A DNA stretch of 64,000 bases from Oscillospiraceae bacterium. Its GTDB lineage: Bacteria; Bacillota; Clostridia; Oscillospirales; UBA929. The position numbers and the translations under genes were made by a program. Every line of letters begins with the position of its first letter. Within the stretch, counting starts at the first letter, position 1. The notes under the pieces were generated by a model that was given only the letters and a program-made list of their open reading frames with translations, ran no database searches and was not told where the DNA came from. Positions 45,382 through 53,226 of the stretch are shown in pieces. The stretch is taken from assembly GCA_009782215.1 (NCBI GenBank), contig WRKO01000004.1:1-64000 (forward strand), given 5' to 3'.

Positions 45382-45977
45382 TTATTTGCCTTGCTGACTT
45401 CTAATACATTGGCTGAAAAGCGATTTTGTCAAAATAAGAAAGTCATCCACTTCCGGTATTATTTTCGGAATTTTCTGCCCCGACACAGCCACGGCAATGA
45501 CTATTTTCCCAATCACCTTTAGCTGCCTGTATAAGCTGATATAGTCCGTGTCGGCGCTCATAATAAAAGCCGCGTCGTAGGAATTATAGTGAGCCTTGCT
45601 TAATGCGTGAATAGCCAAATTTATGTCGGTTCCTTTTTCAACCTTATAATATGTATCCCTGTTTTCAATATTCATTGGCACCCCGTTTTTTGTTGGTCTG
45701 GCAATATATCTGCCGAAAACCACATCCTGATATTTGGCGGTGGCCATGCCTTGAAGCCATTTGTAGTTGCTGATAATTCTTTCATCCTGCATCAAAAATT
45801 GGTTCGGTTCCGGCGCAAAGATAAAAGCCTTGATAAAATCGGCGTTTTTTCCGCCGTAAGATTTCTGAACAATTTTCTGTAGTCCAGCTTAGGCGTTGGC
45901 TCTCCGTAGCTCATATAGTATTCCTGAAGGGCAATGTCAAAATTCATGTGATCCATGAACACCATTCCGCGCAACAA
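45382..45977 (-). pseudogene. NYN-domain (LabA/DUF88-type) nuclease-like gene with a frameshift
   Basis: The N-terminal part (from about 45977, MVFMDHMNFDIALQEYYMSYG) has the first acidic motif of NYN/PIN-like ribonucleases. The frame then closes at 45792-45794. The remaining domain continues in another frame: GGKNADFIKAFIFAPEPNQF, KGTDINLAIHALSKAHYNSYDAAFIMSADTDY in pieces, and VAVSGQ. The switch lies at or near a run of six A's (plus-strand T-run 45845-45850). One missing or extra base rejoins the parts into about 195 residues. It may be a real mutation, a sequencing error, or less likely frameshifting. NYN proteins cut RNA. Confidence 0.75.
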
Positions 45978-46073
45978 AAACAACCTCCCAATGTTTCCGG
46001 GGCAAGGTTTCCCCTGCCCCGGCATTCGTTATCTCATCGCAAGGGCAGGTCAAATAACCATCCTCACAATATA

Positions 46074-46102
46074 ATTATATACACCGCGTCACCGCTTGTC
46101 AA
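46074..46102 (-). promoter_or_regulatory. Sigma-A promoter for the NYN gene
   Basis: Minus strand: TTGACA (46102-46097), 17 bp, TATAAT (46079-46074). A fully consensus promoter before a broken gene suggests the break is recent or not real. Confidence 0.85.
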
Positions 46103-46128
46103 GCAATATTTATAAGTATTTTCCCTTT

Positions 46129-47139
46129 TCAATACCCGTCCGGGTTTTGGCTGGCCCAGCGCCACGCGTCGGCGCACATATCCTCTAGGGAGCGTTTGGT
46201 TTCCCAGCCGAACAGCTCCTTTGCCTTGCCCGCGTCCGCCCACATGGCGGCGACGTCGCCGGGGCGGCGGGGGCGGACTTCGGTGGGAATGGGCTTACCG
46301 ATGGCGTTTTCCATGGCGCGGACGATTTCCAAAACGCTTGTCCCCTGCCCCGCGCCGAGGTTGACGGCCTCCACGCCGGTAAAGGTTTCCAAGTATTTCA
46401 GCGCCGCCACATGGCCCTCGGCGAGGTCGCAGATATGCAGGTAATCGCGGACGCCGGTGCCGTCGGGGGTGTCGTAGTCGTTCCCCGTGACCGGCAGGAC
46501 GGGCAGCCTGCCGGTCATCACTTGCAGCAAGTAGGGCATAATGTTGAGCGGTATCTTGGGCGAGTCTCCGATTTGCCCGGAGGGATGCGCGCCGATGGGA
46601 TTGAAGTAGCGCAGCAGCACCACGCCCCAATCGGGGTAGGCGGCCACCGTATCGGTTAAAATCTGCTCGTTCATCACCTTGCTGGTTCCGTAGGGGTTGG
46701 CGCAGTTTCCCGTGGGGTGCCGCTCGGTAATGGGCAGGAATTGCGGGGAGCCGTAGACGGTGGCGGAGGAGGAGAAAACCATGCGGGTCACGCCCGCGTC
46801 GCGCATGACTTTACACAGCGCGATGGTGGAGTTGAGGTTGTTTTCGTAGTATTTCAGCGGCTTTCCGATTGATTCGGGCACAGCCTTGTACCCTGCGCAG
46901 TGGATGACCGCCCAAATATCGTAGTCCTTGATGATGCGCGCCAGCGCCGTTTCATCGCAGACGTCAGCGTCAACCACGGCGAAGTCCTTGCCGGTCAAGC
47001 CGCGCAGACGGTTGTAAACCTCTGGCGCGGCGTTTGAGAGATTGTCCGCCGAAACAGCCCCGTAGCCCTGCTCCAGCAGCGACACGATAACGTGCGAGCC
47101 AACATAGCCCGCCCCTCCGGTTACAAGAATGTTTTTCAT
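46129..47139 (-). CDS. galE: UDP-glucose 4-epimerase
   Basis: 336 residues, NAD-binding GGAGYVGSH at the start, DNLSNA, catalytic Ser in VFSSSATVYG, and the YGTSK Tyr/Lys pair. It interconverts UDP-galactose and UDP-glucose in the Leloir pathway. It starts one base after the GH4 gene stops, so it belongs to the SIS-GH4-galE operon and would handle galactose released by the glycosidase. Confidence 0.96.
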   Translation of the reverse strand: MKNILVTGGAGYVGSHVIVSLLEQGYGAVSADNLSNAAPEVYNRLRGLTGKDFAVVDADVCDETALARIIKDYDIWAVIHCAGYKAVPESIGKPLKYYENNLNSTIALCKVMRDAGVTRMVFSSSATVYGSPQFLPITERHPTGNCANPYGTSKVMNEQILTDTVAAYPDWGVVLLRYFNPIGAHPSGQIGDSPKIPLNIMPYLLQVMTGRLPVLPVTGNDYDTPDGTGVRDYLHICDLAEGHVAALKYLETFTGVEAVNLGAGQGTSVLEIVRAMENAIGKPIPTEVRPRRPGDVAAMWADAGKAKELFGWETKRSLEDMCADAWRWASQNPDGY

Positions 47140-48468
47140 TTATAACGACCCCTTAAAATAATCTAAATAATCACGGTTCTTCTCAAACATCGCCCTGACC
47201 ATATCCCGTATCTCGCCCAGCGACAGCACGGCGGAGGTCAGAGGATCCATCATAATGGACTGATAGACCTTCATCTTGTCCCCGGTCAGTACCGCCTCAA
47301 CGGCAAGCTCCTCCAGTTCGCTTGACAGAGAGCAGAGGGCGGCGAGCTGGCGCGGCATCTCCCCCACCCTGAACGGCGTGATACCCGCCTTGTCCGCAAG
47401 GCACGGAACCTCCACGCAGGCTCCGCGCGGCAAATTGTCGATGATGCCGAAGTTGCGGATGTTTCCGTTGAAGCGGAAAGGCTTTCCGTCCCCAAAGACG
47501 GCGTTGAAGATGTAGGCGGCGTATTCGCCGTTCCAAAGGGTGTTGACCTCCCCCTCGTCAATCCACTTTTGAAACTCCGTTTCCCATGTGTCCTCGCCCT
47601 TGAGGTATTCGTTGAGGATGTAGGCGTAGACGCCGGGGTTCCAGCCGGTGCCGTTTGTGCAGTATTTATCGATTAAATCGGGGCGTTTGCGGAACCAAGC
47701 GCAGTATTCGCTGTTGTGTCCGCTCGATTCGGTGATGTAGTAGCCGAACGCCTTAAACAGTTCGTTCCGCACGATTTCCTCATTGTAAATCTCCGGTTTT
47801 TCCACCGCTTGGCGCAGGCGCGGATAGGCGTCCTCGCCCCGCACCTTATAGTCGAGGTAAAACGCCTGATGGTTGATGCCCGCGCAGGTGTAGGTGACGT
47901 CCTTCATATCCTCGCCCAACCAGCCCGCCAGCATCCCCGCCGTCCCCTGCACCGAATGGCACAGCCCCGATATGGTCAGCTTGGGATATTTCCCCTGCAT
48001 AATACGGCAAAGCATCGCCATCGGGTTGGTGTAGTTGAGAAAAACGGCCTTCGGGCAGTATCGCTCTATGTCCTTGCAGATATCCAGCATCACCGGCGCC
48101 GTGCGCAGAAAGCGGAAAACGCCCGCCGGGCCGCGCGTGTCGCCGACATTGATATCCACGCCGAAAGCTTTGGGAATTTCAATGTCATGCCGCCACACCT
48201 GCACCCCGCCGTTGAGGATGGTGCAGACGACGCCGTCGGCGCCGTCCAGCGCGGCGGCGCGGTCGGTTGTGGCTTCCACTCTGGCGTCCGGGCAACCCCG
48301 CGCCTTGATAATCTTCTCCACGGCGCGGCGGGAGTAGTCCAGCCGCCCGGGATGGATATCCATTAAAGAAATGACCGCGTCCTTAAACGCGTCAAGGGTC
48401 AGCAGGTCGGCCACCAAATTTCTGGTAAAGCCCATCGACCCCGCGCCGATAAATGTGATTTTTTTCAT
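47140..48468 (-). CDS. GH4 family glycosidase (alpha-galactosidase/alpha-glucosidase type)
   Basis: 442 residues from ATG 48468 (GGGGG 6 nt upstream). NAD-binding [16 protein letters not shown], the VGDTRGPAG block, the metal/catalytic region [21 protein letters not shown] with Cys-His, and [12 protein letters not shown]4 enzymes use NAD and Mn and work by oxidation-elimination. The CHSVQ pattern is that of MelA-like alpha-galactosidases. With galE next to it, release of galactose from alpha-galactosides is the best guess. No signal peptide: cytoplasmic. Confidence 0.88.
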   Translation of the reverse strand: MKKITFIGAGSMGFTRNLVADLLTLDAFKDAVISLMDIHPGRLDYSRRAVEKIIKARGCPDARVEATTDRAAALDGADGVVCTILNGGVQVWRHDIEIPKAFGVDINVGDTRGPAGVFRFLRTAPVMLDICKDIERYCPKAVFLNYTNPMAMLCRIMQGKYPKLTISGLCHSVQGTAGMLAGWLGEDMKDVTYTCAGINHQAFYLDYKVRGEDAYPRLRQAVEKPEIYNEEIVRNELFKAFGYYITESSGHNSEYCAWFRKRPDLIDKYCTNGTGWNPGVYAYILNEYLKGEDTWETEFQKWIDEGEVNTLWNGEYAAYIFNAVFGDGKPFRFNGNIRNFGIIDNLPRGACVEVPCLADKAGITPFRVGEMPRQLAALCSLSSELEELAVEAVLTGDKMKVYQSIMMDPLTSAVLSLGEIRDMVRAMFEKNRDYLDYFKGSL

Positions 48469-48517
48469 ACACATCCCCCTTTGTAAAAGCCCCCGCGTCC
48501 CGCGCAGGGGTTTGAGT

Positions 48518-49558
48518 TTACAGCCGTACCCAAGGCGGCGAGCCGTCGCCTATGTCAGGGTTTTTGCCGTCGCAGATGGCTTTGTAAAACGCGATGGCCT
48601 GCAGGGAATAGAGGAGCGGAATCCCCCGTATGCCGTAGTTTTGGTAGTCGGGCAGGGTGACATTCAGCGCCGCTCCGAAGATGTTTTCTTTTTTCGAGGA
48701 AATGGTCATGATCTGCGCCCCGCGTTTGGCCAAATCGCGCGTCAGCACAGACTGATACGCGTCGTCCAGCGGCGACGTCACCACAATGGCGAGGGTGCGC
48801 CCGTCCACCTGCCCGATTCTGCTGTGGCGTATGTCTAAAATGTTGGAGTAGATGGCGGGGATGCCGCACATCCGCCCAATGGTAATCATACCCGCTTCCG
48901 CCACGCCCGCCAGCTCGCCGTCGGCAATGACGACAATCTTGTCCCATGTGCCGCTCTGCCCGATACCCTCCAGCTCGGCGGCGTACTGCCGTATAAACGG
49001 CTCGTGGTGGTCGATGGCCTCGCGGATTTCATTCAGCAGCACAAGGTCGCCGCTCAAAAGGCCGATGATGTAGAGGTTGGTGAGGTAGGTGCTGGTCGCC
49101 GTACGGGTAGCGCAAACCGTCTCGTCGAGCGTCCACGGCATTTCCAGAGCCAAATCGGATACGGCGGCGAGCTTGGAGTCCTTCCGCGGACAGATGGAGA
49201 TGGTCTGCGCGCCCGATTCCACGCGGAACCGCTGCACGGCGTTCAAGACCTCCGAGGTCTGCCCCGAACGGCTGGGGACAATCATCAGTGTGCCGTTGAG
49301 CATATCCCTGTAATACTCCGCGTTGAGCATCAAATCGCCCGCCGCGTAGGACATGGTTGACAGCCCGCCCCTGATTTTAAGCGAAAGCTCCGCCGACTTG
49401 CAAAGGGCGTACATGGTGCCGCAGCCGGTAAAGGTGATGGAATAAAAGCCGGATATGCCGAAGAAGTCTTTGATATCGGCCTCCATACTCTGTAAATAAA
49501 CGCCGGTCTGTCGCAGCGATATAGGCTGAGAGAAAAGCTCTTCCTCCACCTTATACAT
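48518..49558 (-). CDS. SIS-domain sugar isomerase/deaminase-like protein
   Basis: 346 residues from ATG 49558 (CAGGAGG). Two SIS domains: first with [17 protein letters not shown] and [15 protein letters not shown], second with [15 protein letters not shown]. Related to the isomerase half of GlmS and to FrlB/AgaS-like deglycases. It probably acts on an amino sugar phosphate or similar intermediate. It is first in the operon with GH4 and galE. A TATACT box at 49602-49597 with TTGCGT 17 bp away is the likely promoter. Confidence 0.85.
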   Translation of the reverse strand: MYKVEEELFSQPISLRQTGVYLQSMEADIKDFFGISGFYSITFTGCGTMYALCKSAELSLKIRGGLSTMSYAAGDLMLNAEYYRDMLNGTLMIVPSRSGQTSEVLNAVQRFRVESGAQTISICPRKDSKLAAVSDLALEMPWTLDETVCATRTATSTYLTNLYIIGLLSGDLVLLNEIREAIDHHEPFIRQYAAELEGIGQSGTWDKIVVIADGELAGVAEAGMITIGRMCGIPAIYSNILDIRHSRIGQVDGRTLAIVVTSPLDDAYQSVLTRDLAKRGAQIMTISSKKENIFGAALNVTLPDYQNYGIRGIPLLYSLQAIAFYKAICDGKNPDIGDGSPPWVRL

Positions 49559-49667
49559 ATCAGCACCTCCTGACATATGCCGTGCCCGCTGGAATCAGTA
49601 TACCATATTTAGTATGAAGACGCAAGCCTTTGCAGGGACGGCGGGCCGCCGTCCGCGCAAGAAACGC

Positions 49668-50918
49668 TCAGTCCTCCTCCCCCGTTATTTCGGGAGCGGG
49701 ACGCAGCTCGGCGATGGCGGCGGACAGCTCTCCCCGCACATCCCCGCCGTCCCAGATGCGGGCGGCGGCGTCCCCGAACGCGCTCCAGTAAGCGGACGCG
49801 CCCGGCACAGACGGCGCGGCGTACGCAACGGCCAACTGCCCGATAAACCCGGCGGCATAAGGAGGCGACCGAACCGCCAGCTCCACCGACGGCAGTTCGC
49901 CGGTCAATTCCATCCGCAGAGTCTGCATTTCCTCGCTCAAAAGCTGCCACGCAAACCAGCTCGCCTCGTCAGGGTGTTCCGAATACGCGTTCACCAACAT
50001 CACGCGGGAAAACGCCAGCGACGTCAAGGCGGTCTCCTCCCCCATCAGAGCAGGCAGCGGAACCACGCCGAAATCCATCCCGGCGCTGAGAAACCGCCCG
50101 ACGCTCCACGACCCGGTGATGCACAGCGCCGCCCTGCCCGAAGCGAAAATCCTCTCCGCGTCGGCAAGTTCCTCCGACGATAAGCCGGCCGCGCCCCGCA
50201 ATTCCTTGAAAATTGTCATCCCCTCAATCGCGCCGTGGGTGTCTAGGTTCAGCGCCTCCGGGTCGTCCCCGCCCGGGCCGAAGGGGCGGTTGCCCCTCGC
50301 GCCGAGAAAGGACGCGGCAATATGCGCCGATTGCGGGTTCATCACAAGCCCATGCCGCTCCTCGCCGCCAAAGCCCCGCGCAAACGCGAGCAGATCCTCC
50401 CACGTCTCCGGGAGTTCCTCCTCCTCAATCAGCCGTTTGTTGTAAAAAAGCGCCGCCGTGTCCGTCGTCACCGGGTAGCCATATAGAACCCCGCCGACCG
50501 TAGCGGCCTGCGCGGACGCGGGGAAGACCGCGTTTCTGGTTCTCGTCTGATCTCTGGCGGGCAGCACAAACAACGCCTCGGCAAGCTGTCTGACGTCGGT
50601 GTGCGGCACGATGAACAAATCCGCGCGCGCGCCCGACGCGGACTCAGCCCAGACGGCCTGCGCCATATCGGCTGAATCAACGCCCACGGCTTGGACGGTA
50701 ATGTTGGGATACCGCTGGTTGAACAGCTCCGCCGCTTGGTTGATAAAGTCCACCCCCGCCCCGGGGTCTGTCCACACGGTCAGCGTGATGTCCCTTGAGG
50801 TCAAAACCGGCTCGTCGGGGTCAACCGGGACGTCGGGCGACGCTTCCTCTTCCTCCGCGTCCATACAGCCCGCAAGCAGCATCATCGCTGCCAGCAGAAG
50901 GGGCAGTAACCGTTTCAT
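49668..50918 (-). CDS. Extracellular sugar-binding lipoprotein (ABC transporter solute-binding protein family 1)
   Basis: 416 residues. Lipoprotein signal ending LLAGC (Cys about 18), acidic linker, then the SBP_bac_1 pattern ITLTVWTDPGAGVDFINQAAELFNQRYPNI, LPETWEDLLAFARGF and ITGSWSVGRFLSAGMDFGVVPLP. It would bind an oligosaccharide outside the membrane. No permease or ATPase genes are near. It starts 3 bp after nrdR stops, so it appears to be read from the nrdR promoter. Confidence 0.88.
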   Translation of the reverse strand: MKRLLPLLLAAMMLLAGCMDAEEEEASPDVPVDPDEPVLTSRDITLTVWTDPGAGVDFINQAAELFNQRYPNITVQAVGVDSADMAQAVWAESASGARADLFIVPHTDVRQLAEALFVLPARDQTRTRNAVFPASAQAATVGGVLYGYPVTTDTAALFYNKRLIEEEELPETWEDLLAFARGFGGEERHGLVMNPQSAHIAASFLGARGNRPFGPGGDDPEALNLDTHGAIEGMTIFKELRGAAGLSSEELADAERIFASGRAALCITGSWSVGRFLSAGMDFGVVPLPALMGEETALTSLAFSRVMLVNAYSEHPDEASWFAWQLLSEEMQTLRMELTGELPSVELAVRSPPYAAGFIGQLAVAYAAPSVPGASAYWSAFGDAAARIWDGGDVRGELSAAIAELRPAPEITGEED

Positions 50919-50921
50919 CCG

Positions 50922-51383
50922 CTATGGCTCCCTCGCGTTGAGCAGCTTATCCACCTCGGTCAGGAAGGTGGACACATCCTTAAACTGCCGGTAAACCGAC
51001 GCGAAGCGTACGTAAGCCACCTCGTCCACGACGCGCAGGCGCTCCATCACATAATCGCCCAGCTTGGAGGAGGGTATCTCCCGCTCAAGGCTGTTGAGCA
51101 GATACTGCTCTATGTCGGTCACCAGCTCTTCAAGCTGCTTGAGCGTCACCGAGCGTTTGTCGCAGGCGCTCAGCAAGCTGTTCAGGAGCTTCGCGCGGGC
51201 AAAAGACTGACGGGTCCCGTCTTTTTTGATGACCAAGAGCGGCAGGCTCTCAATCGTTTCGTAGGTCGTAAAGCGCTTGGCGCATTTGAGACACTCCCGG
51301 CGGCGGCGGATGCTTCCGCCTTCCTCCGTCGGGCGCGAATCGACGACCTTGCTCTCCAGAAATCCGCAGAATGGGCACTTCAT
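50922..51383 (-). CDS. nrdR: Transcriptional repressor NrdR
   Basis: 153 residues from ATG 51383 (GGAGGAG). Zinc ribbon [15 protein letters not shown] ... [17 protein letters not shown], then an ATP-cone (about 50-140). NrdR senses ATP/dATP and represses ribonucleotide reductase genes. Confidence 0.96.
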   Translation of the reverse strand: MKCPFCGFLESKVVDSRPTEEGGSIRRRRECLKCAKRFTTYETIESLPLLVIKKDGTRQSFARAKLLNSLLSACDKRSVTLKQLEELVTDIEQYLLNSLEREIPSSKLGDYVMERLRVVDEVAYVRFASVYRQFKDVSTFLTEVDKLLNAREP

Positions 51384-51411
51384 ACAAAACTCCTCCATCA
51401 GTCGCGAAGAC

Positions 51412-51624
51412 TTATATTGTCAAGTCCTCCGCCGTATAGTCTTTGCCCAGCTTCGCCGGACGGGGTGGGACGCGCTTGAGCGGGTCATAGCGGAACGCGC
51501 GGCAGCGCCCGTAGGCGTCCACAACCCCGCGCTTCACACAGGCCATCTCCTTGACGTTCAGCGGTTCGCTCCGCTTGCAGTATATACAGCGGGGGTCGAT
51601 ATGCTTAGATAAAATGGCTTTCAC
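51412..51624 (-). CDS. Small cysteine-rich protein upstream of nrdR
   Basis: 70 residues from GTG 51624 (GGGGGG upstream). Cysteines CIYC ... MACVKRGVV ... [18 protein letters not shown] suggest a metal site. I recall similar short proteins beside nrdR in Clostridia, without a known function. An ATG at 51672 is in frame, but lies about where transcription would start given the promoter at 51671-51699, so it is not the start. Confidence 0.7.
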   Translation of the reverse strand: MKAILSKHIDPRCIYCKRSEPLNVKEMACVKRGVVDAYGRCRAFRYDPLKRVPPRPAKLGKDYTAEDLTI

Positions 51625-51670
51625 CGGCCGCGTCCCCCCTGTATCTGGGTTGAGTTTCACTTCCAAAGGC

Positions 51671-51699
51671 ATTATACTGTATACTAGATGCTTTGTCAA
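51671..51699 (-). promoter_or_regulatory. Sigma-A promoter for the small gene-nrdR-lipoprotein unit
   Basis: Minus strand: TTGACA (51699-51694), 17 bp, TATAAT (51676-51671); full consensus. Confidence 0.9.
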
Positions 51700-51789
51700 G
51701 TTTACAGACAATTCACCTTTCTTTCACACCGCCGACATATTTTTCGGCTATAGTGGTTACAGTACATTTACCGGAAAGGATGGCTCTAT

Positions 51790-52986
51790 ATGGAACCTGT
51801 TGAAAAGAAAAAACGCCCCGCGCTCGCGCTCGTTTCCCTGCTCGTCGTCTTCACCCTCCTCGCCGGCGGCACGGGAGGCGTCATAGGCTACCACATCAAC
51901 CAAAACGCCCCCGCCGCGCCCGCCGCCGCCTCTCCCCTGCTCCCCGACCCGCCGACGGCCCCATCCCCCGAACCGCCCCGCCTCCCGGCCGCCTCCGATT
52001 CCTCCGCCGCCGTCCCCGCCGTAGCCCATGACGGGGAGATGACCATCCAAGAAGTCTTCCTGCAGGGAGACACGTCCGCCGTGGCCGTCACCACCGTCAG
52101 CGGAGGCTCCGGCGTCTTCGGGCAAGGCTCCGCCAGAGAGGCCGCCGGCTCCGGCTTCATCCTCACCGCCGACGGCCACATCCTCACCAACCACCATGTC
52201 GTCGAAGACGCCTCCGCCGTCACCGTGCGGCTCCATGACGGCACCGAATACCCCGCCGAAATCGTCGGCGGCGACCCCGTCACCGACGTCGCCGTCCTCA
52301 AAATCGACGCCCCCGGCCTCACCCCCGTCCGCCTCGGCGACTCCGACGCCCTGATGGTCGGCGATCAGGTCGTCGCCATCGGCAACCCGCTGGGCGAGCT
52401 GTCCAACTCGCTCACCGTGGGCTATATCAGCGCCAAAAAACGCATCGTTTACATCGACGGCACCCCCCGCCTCATGCTGCAAACCGACGCCTCCGTCTCC
52501 CCCGGCAACTCCGGCGGCCCCCTCATCAACCTGCGCGGCGAGGTCGTCGGCGTCGTCAGCGCCAAGACCATCGCCTCCGGCGTGGAGGGCATCGGCTTCG
52601 CCATCCCCATCAACATCGCCGCCGACATCGCCGCCGAACTCATCCAGCACGGCCAAATCCCCGCCCGCCCGCTGCTCGGCGTCACCTACCAAGACGCCCC
52701 GCCGGACGGCTCCAAGGCCCCCAAAGGCGTCTATATCGCCGAGGTCGCCGACGGCAGCCCCGCCGCCAAGGCCGGCGTCAAGCCCGGCGACGTCATCCTC
52801 TCCTTCAACGGCGAGCGCACCACCGGCGGCGCGGAGCTGCTCCTCGCACTCAACGCCCTCCGCGTCGGCGCCGTCGCCCCCATCACCGTCTACCGCAACG
52901 GCGAGGAAATCACCCTCACCGTCACCCTCGACGCCGAACGCGACCCCGCACCCCCCCAACGCCCCGCCATCCCGTGGGGCCGATAG
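51790..52986 (+). CDS. HtrA/DegP-like membrane-anchored serine protease with PDZ domain
   Basis: 398 residues. One N-terminal membrane helix (about 12-35), Pro/Ala-rich linker (to about 85), trypsin-like domain with the triad in ILTNHHVVEDA (His), PVTDVAVLKID (Asp) and SPGNSGGPL (Ser), and one PDZ domain (about 300-390, AEVADGSPAAKAGVKPGDVI). It is a quality-control protease facing outward. Codons are unusually C-rich at third positions compared with the neighbours. TATAGT at 51749-51754 is a candidate -10. A strong terminator follows. Confidence 0.93.
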   Translation: MEPVEKKKRPALALVSLLVVFTLLAGGTGGVIGYHINQNAPAAPAAASPLLPDPPTAPSPEPPRLPAASDSSAAVPAVAHDGEMTIQEVFLQGDTSAVAVTTVSGGSGVFGQGSAREAAGSGFILTADGHILTNHHVVEDASAVTVRLHDGTEYPAEIVGGDPVTDVAVLKIDAPGLTPVRLGDSDALMVGDQVVAIGNPLGELSNSLTVGYISAKKRIVYIDGTPRLMLQTDASVSPGNSGGPLINLRGEVVGVVSAKTIASGVEGIGFAIPINIAADIAAELIQHGQIPARPLLGVTYQDAPPDGSKAPKGVYIAEVADGSPAAKAGVKPGDVILSFNGERTTGGAELLLALNALRVGAVAPITVYRNGEEITLTVTLDAERDPAPPQRPAIPWGR

Positions 52987-53006
52987 CTTTACACCCACCA
53001 ACCCTT

Positions 53007-53035
53007 ACAGCCCCAGTCATTTGGGGCTGTTTTTT
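53007..53035 (+). terminator. Rho-independent terminator after the HtrA gene
   Basis: ACAGCCCC (53007-53014), 8-nt loop, GGGGCTGT (53023-53030), then five more T's. Confidence 0.95.
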
Positions 53036-53129
53036 GTGTGCGGAAACCGAACATATAGAGCAGGAATCGACGTGTCCGTACTCTTGCAACGGTTACAGCG
53101 ATTTTTAATACGAACTAATGTACTAAATA

Positions 53130-53145
53130 GTAACGAATATGTTAC
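53130..53145. promoter_or_regulatory. GTAAC-N6-GTTAC dyad upstream of the surface protein
   Basis: A short inverted repeat in an A+T-rich stretch about 80 bp before the first ATG of the surface-protein gene. It may be an operator. I do not see a well-spaced promoter pair here. Confidence 0.35.
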
Positions 53146-53226
53146 CTTTCACACATTTTGATTTCGGTTGTGCTATGCTAAAAACATCAAGGGCCACAAG
53201 CCCGAATTAAAAAGGAGGTACTCCCA

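Noticed and set aside
51757-53001. A 414-codon Gly/Asp-rich open frame on the minus strand opposite the HtrA gene
   Set aside because: It mirrors the C-rich third positions of the protease gene. The composition is unlike a protein, and the plus strand has the full catalytic triad and PDZ.
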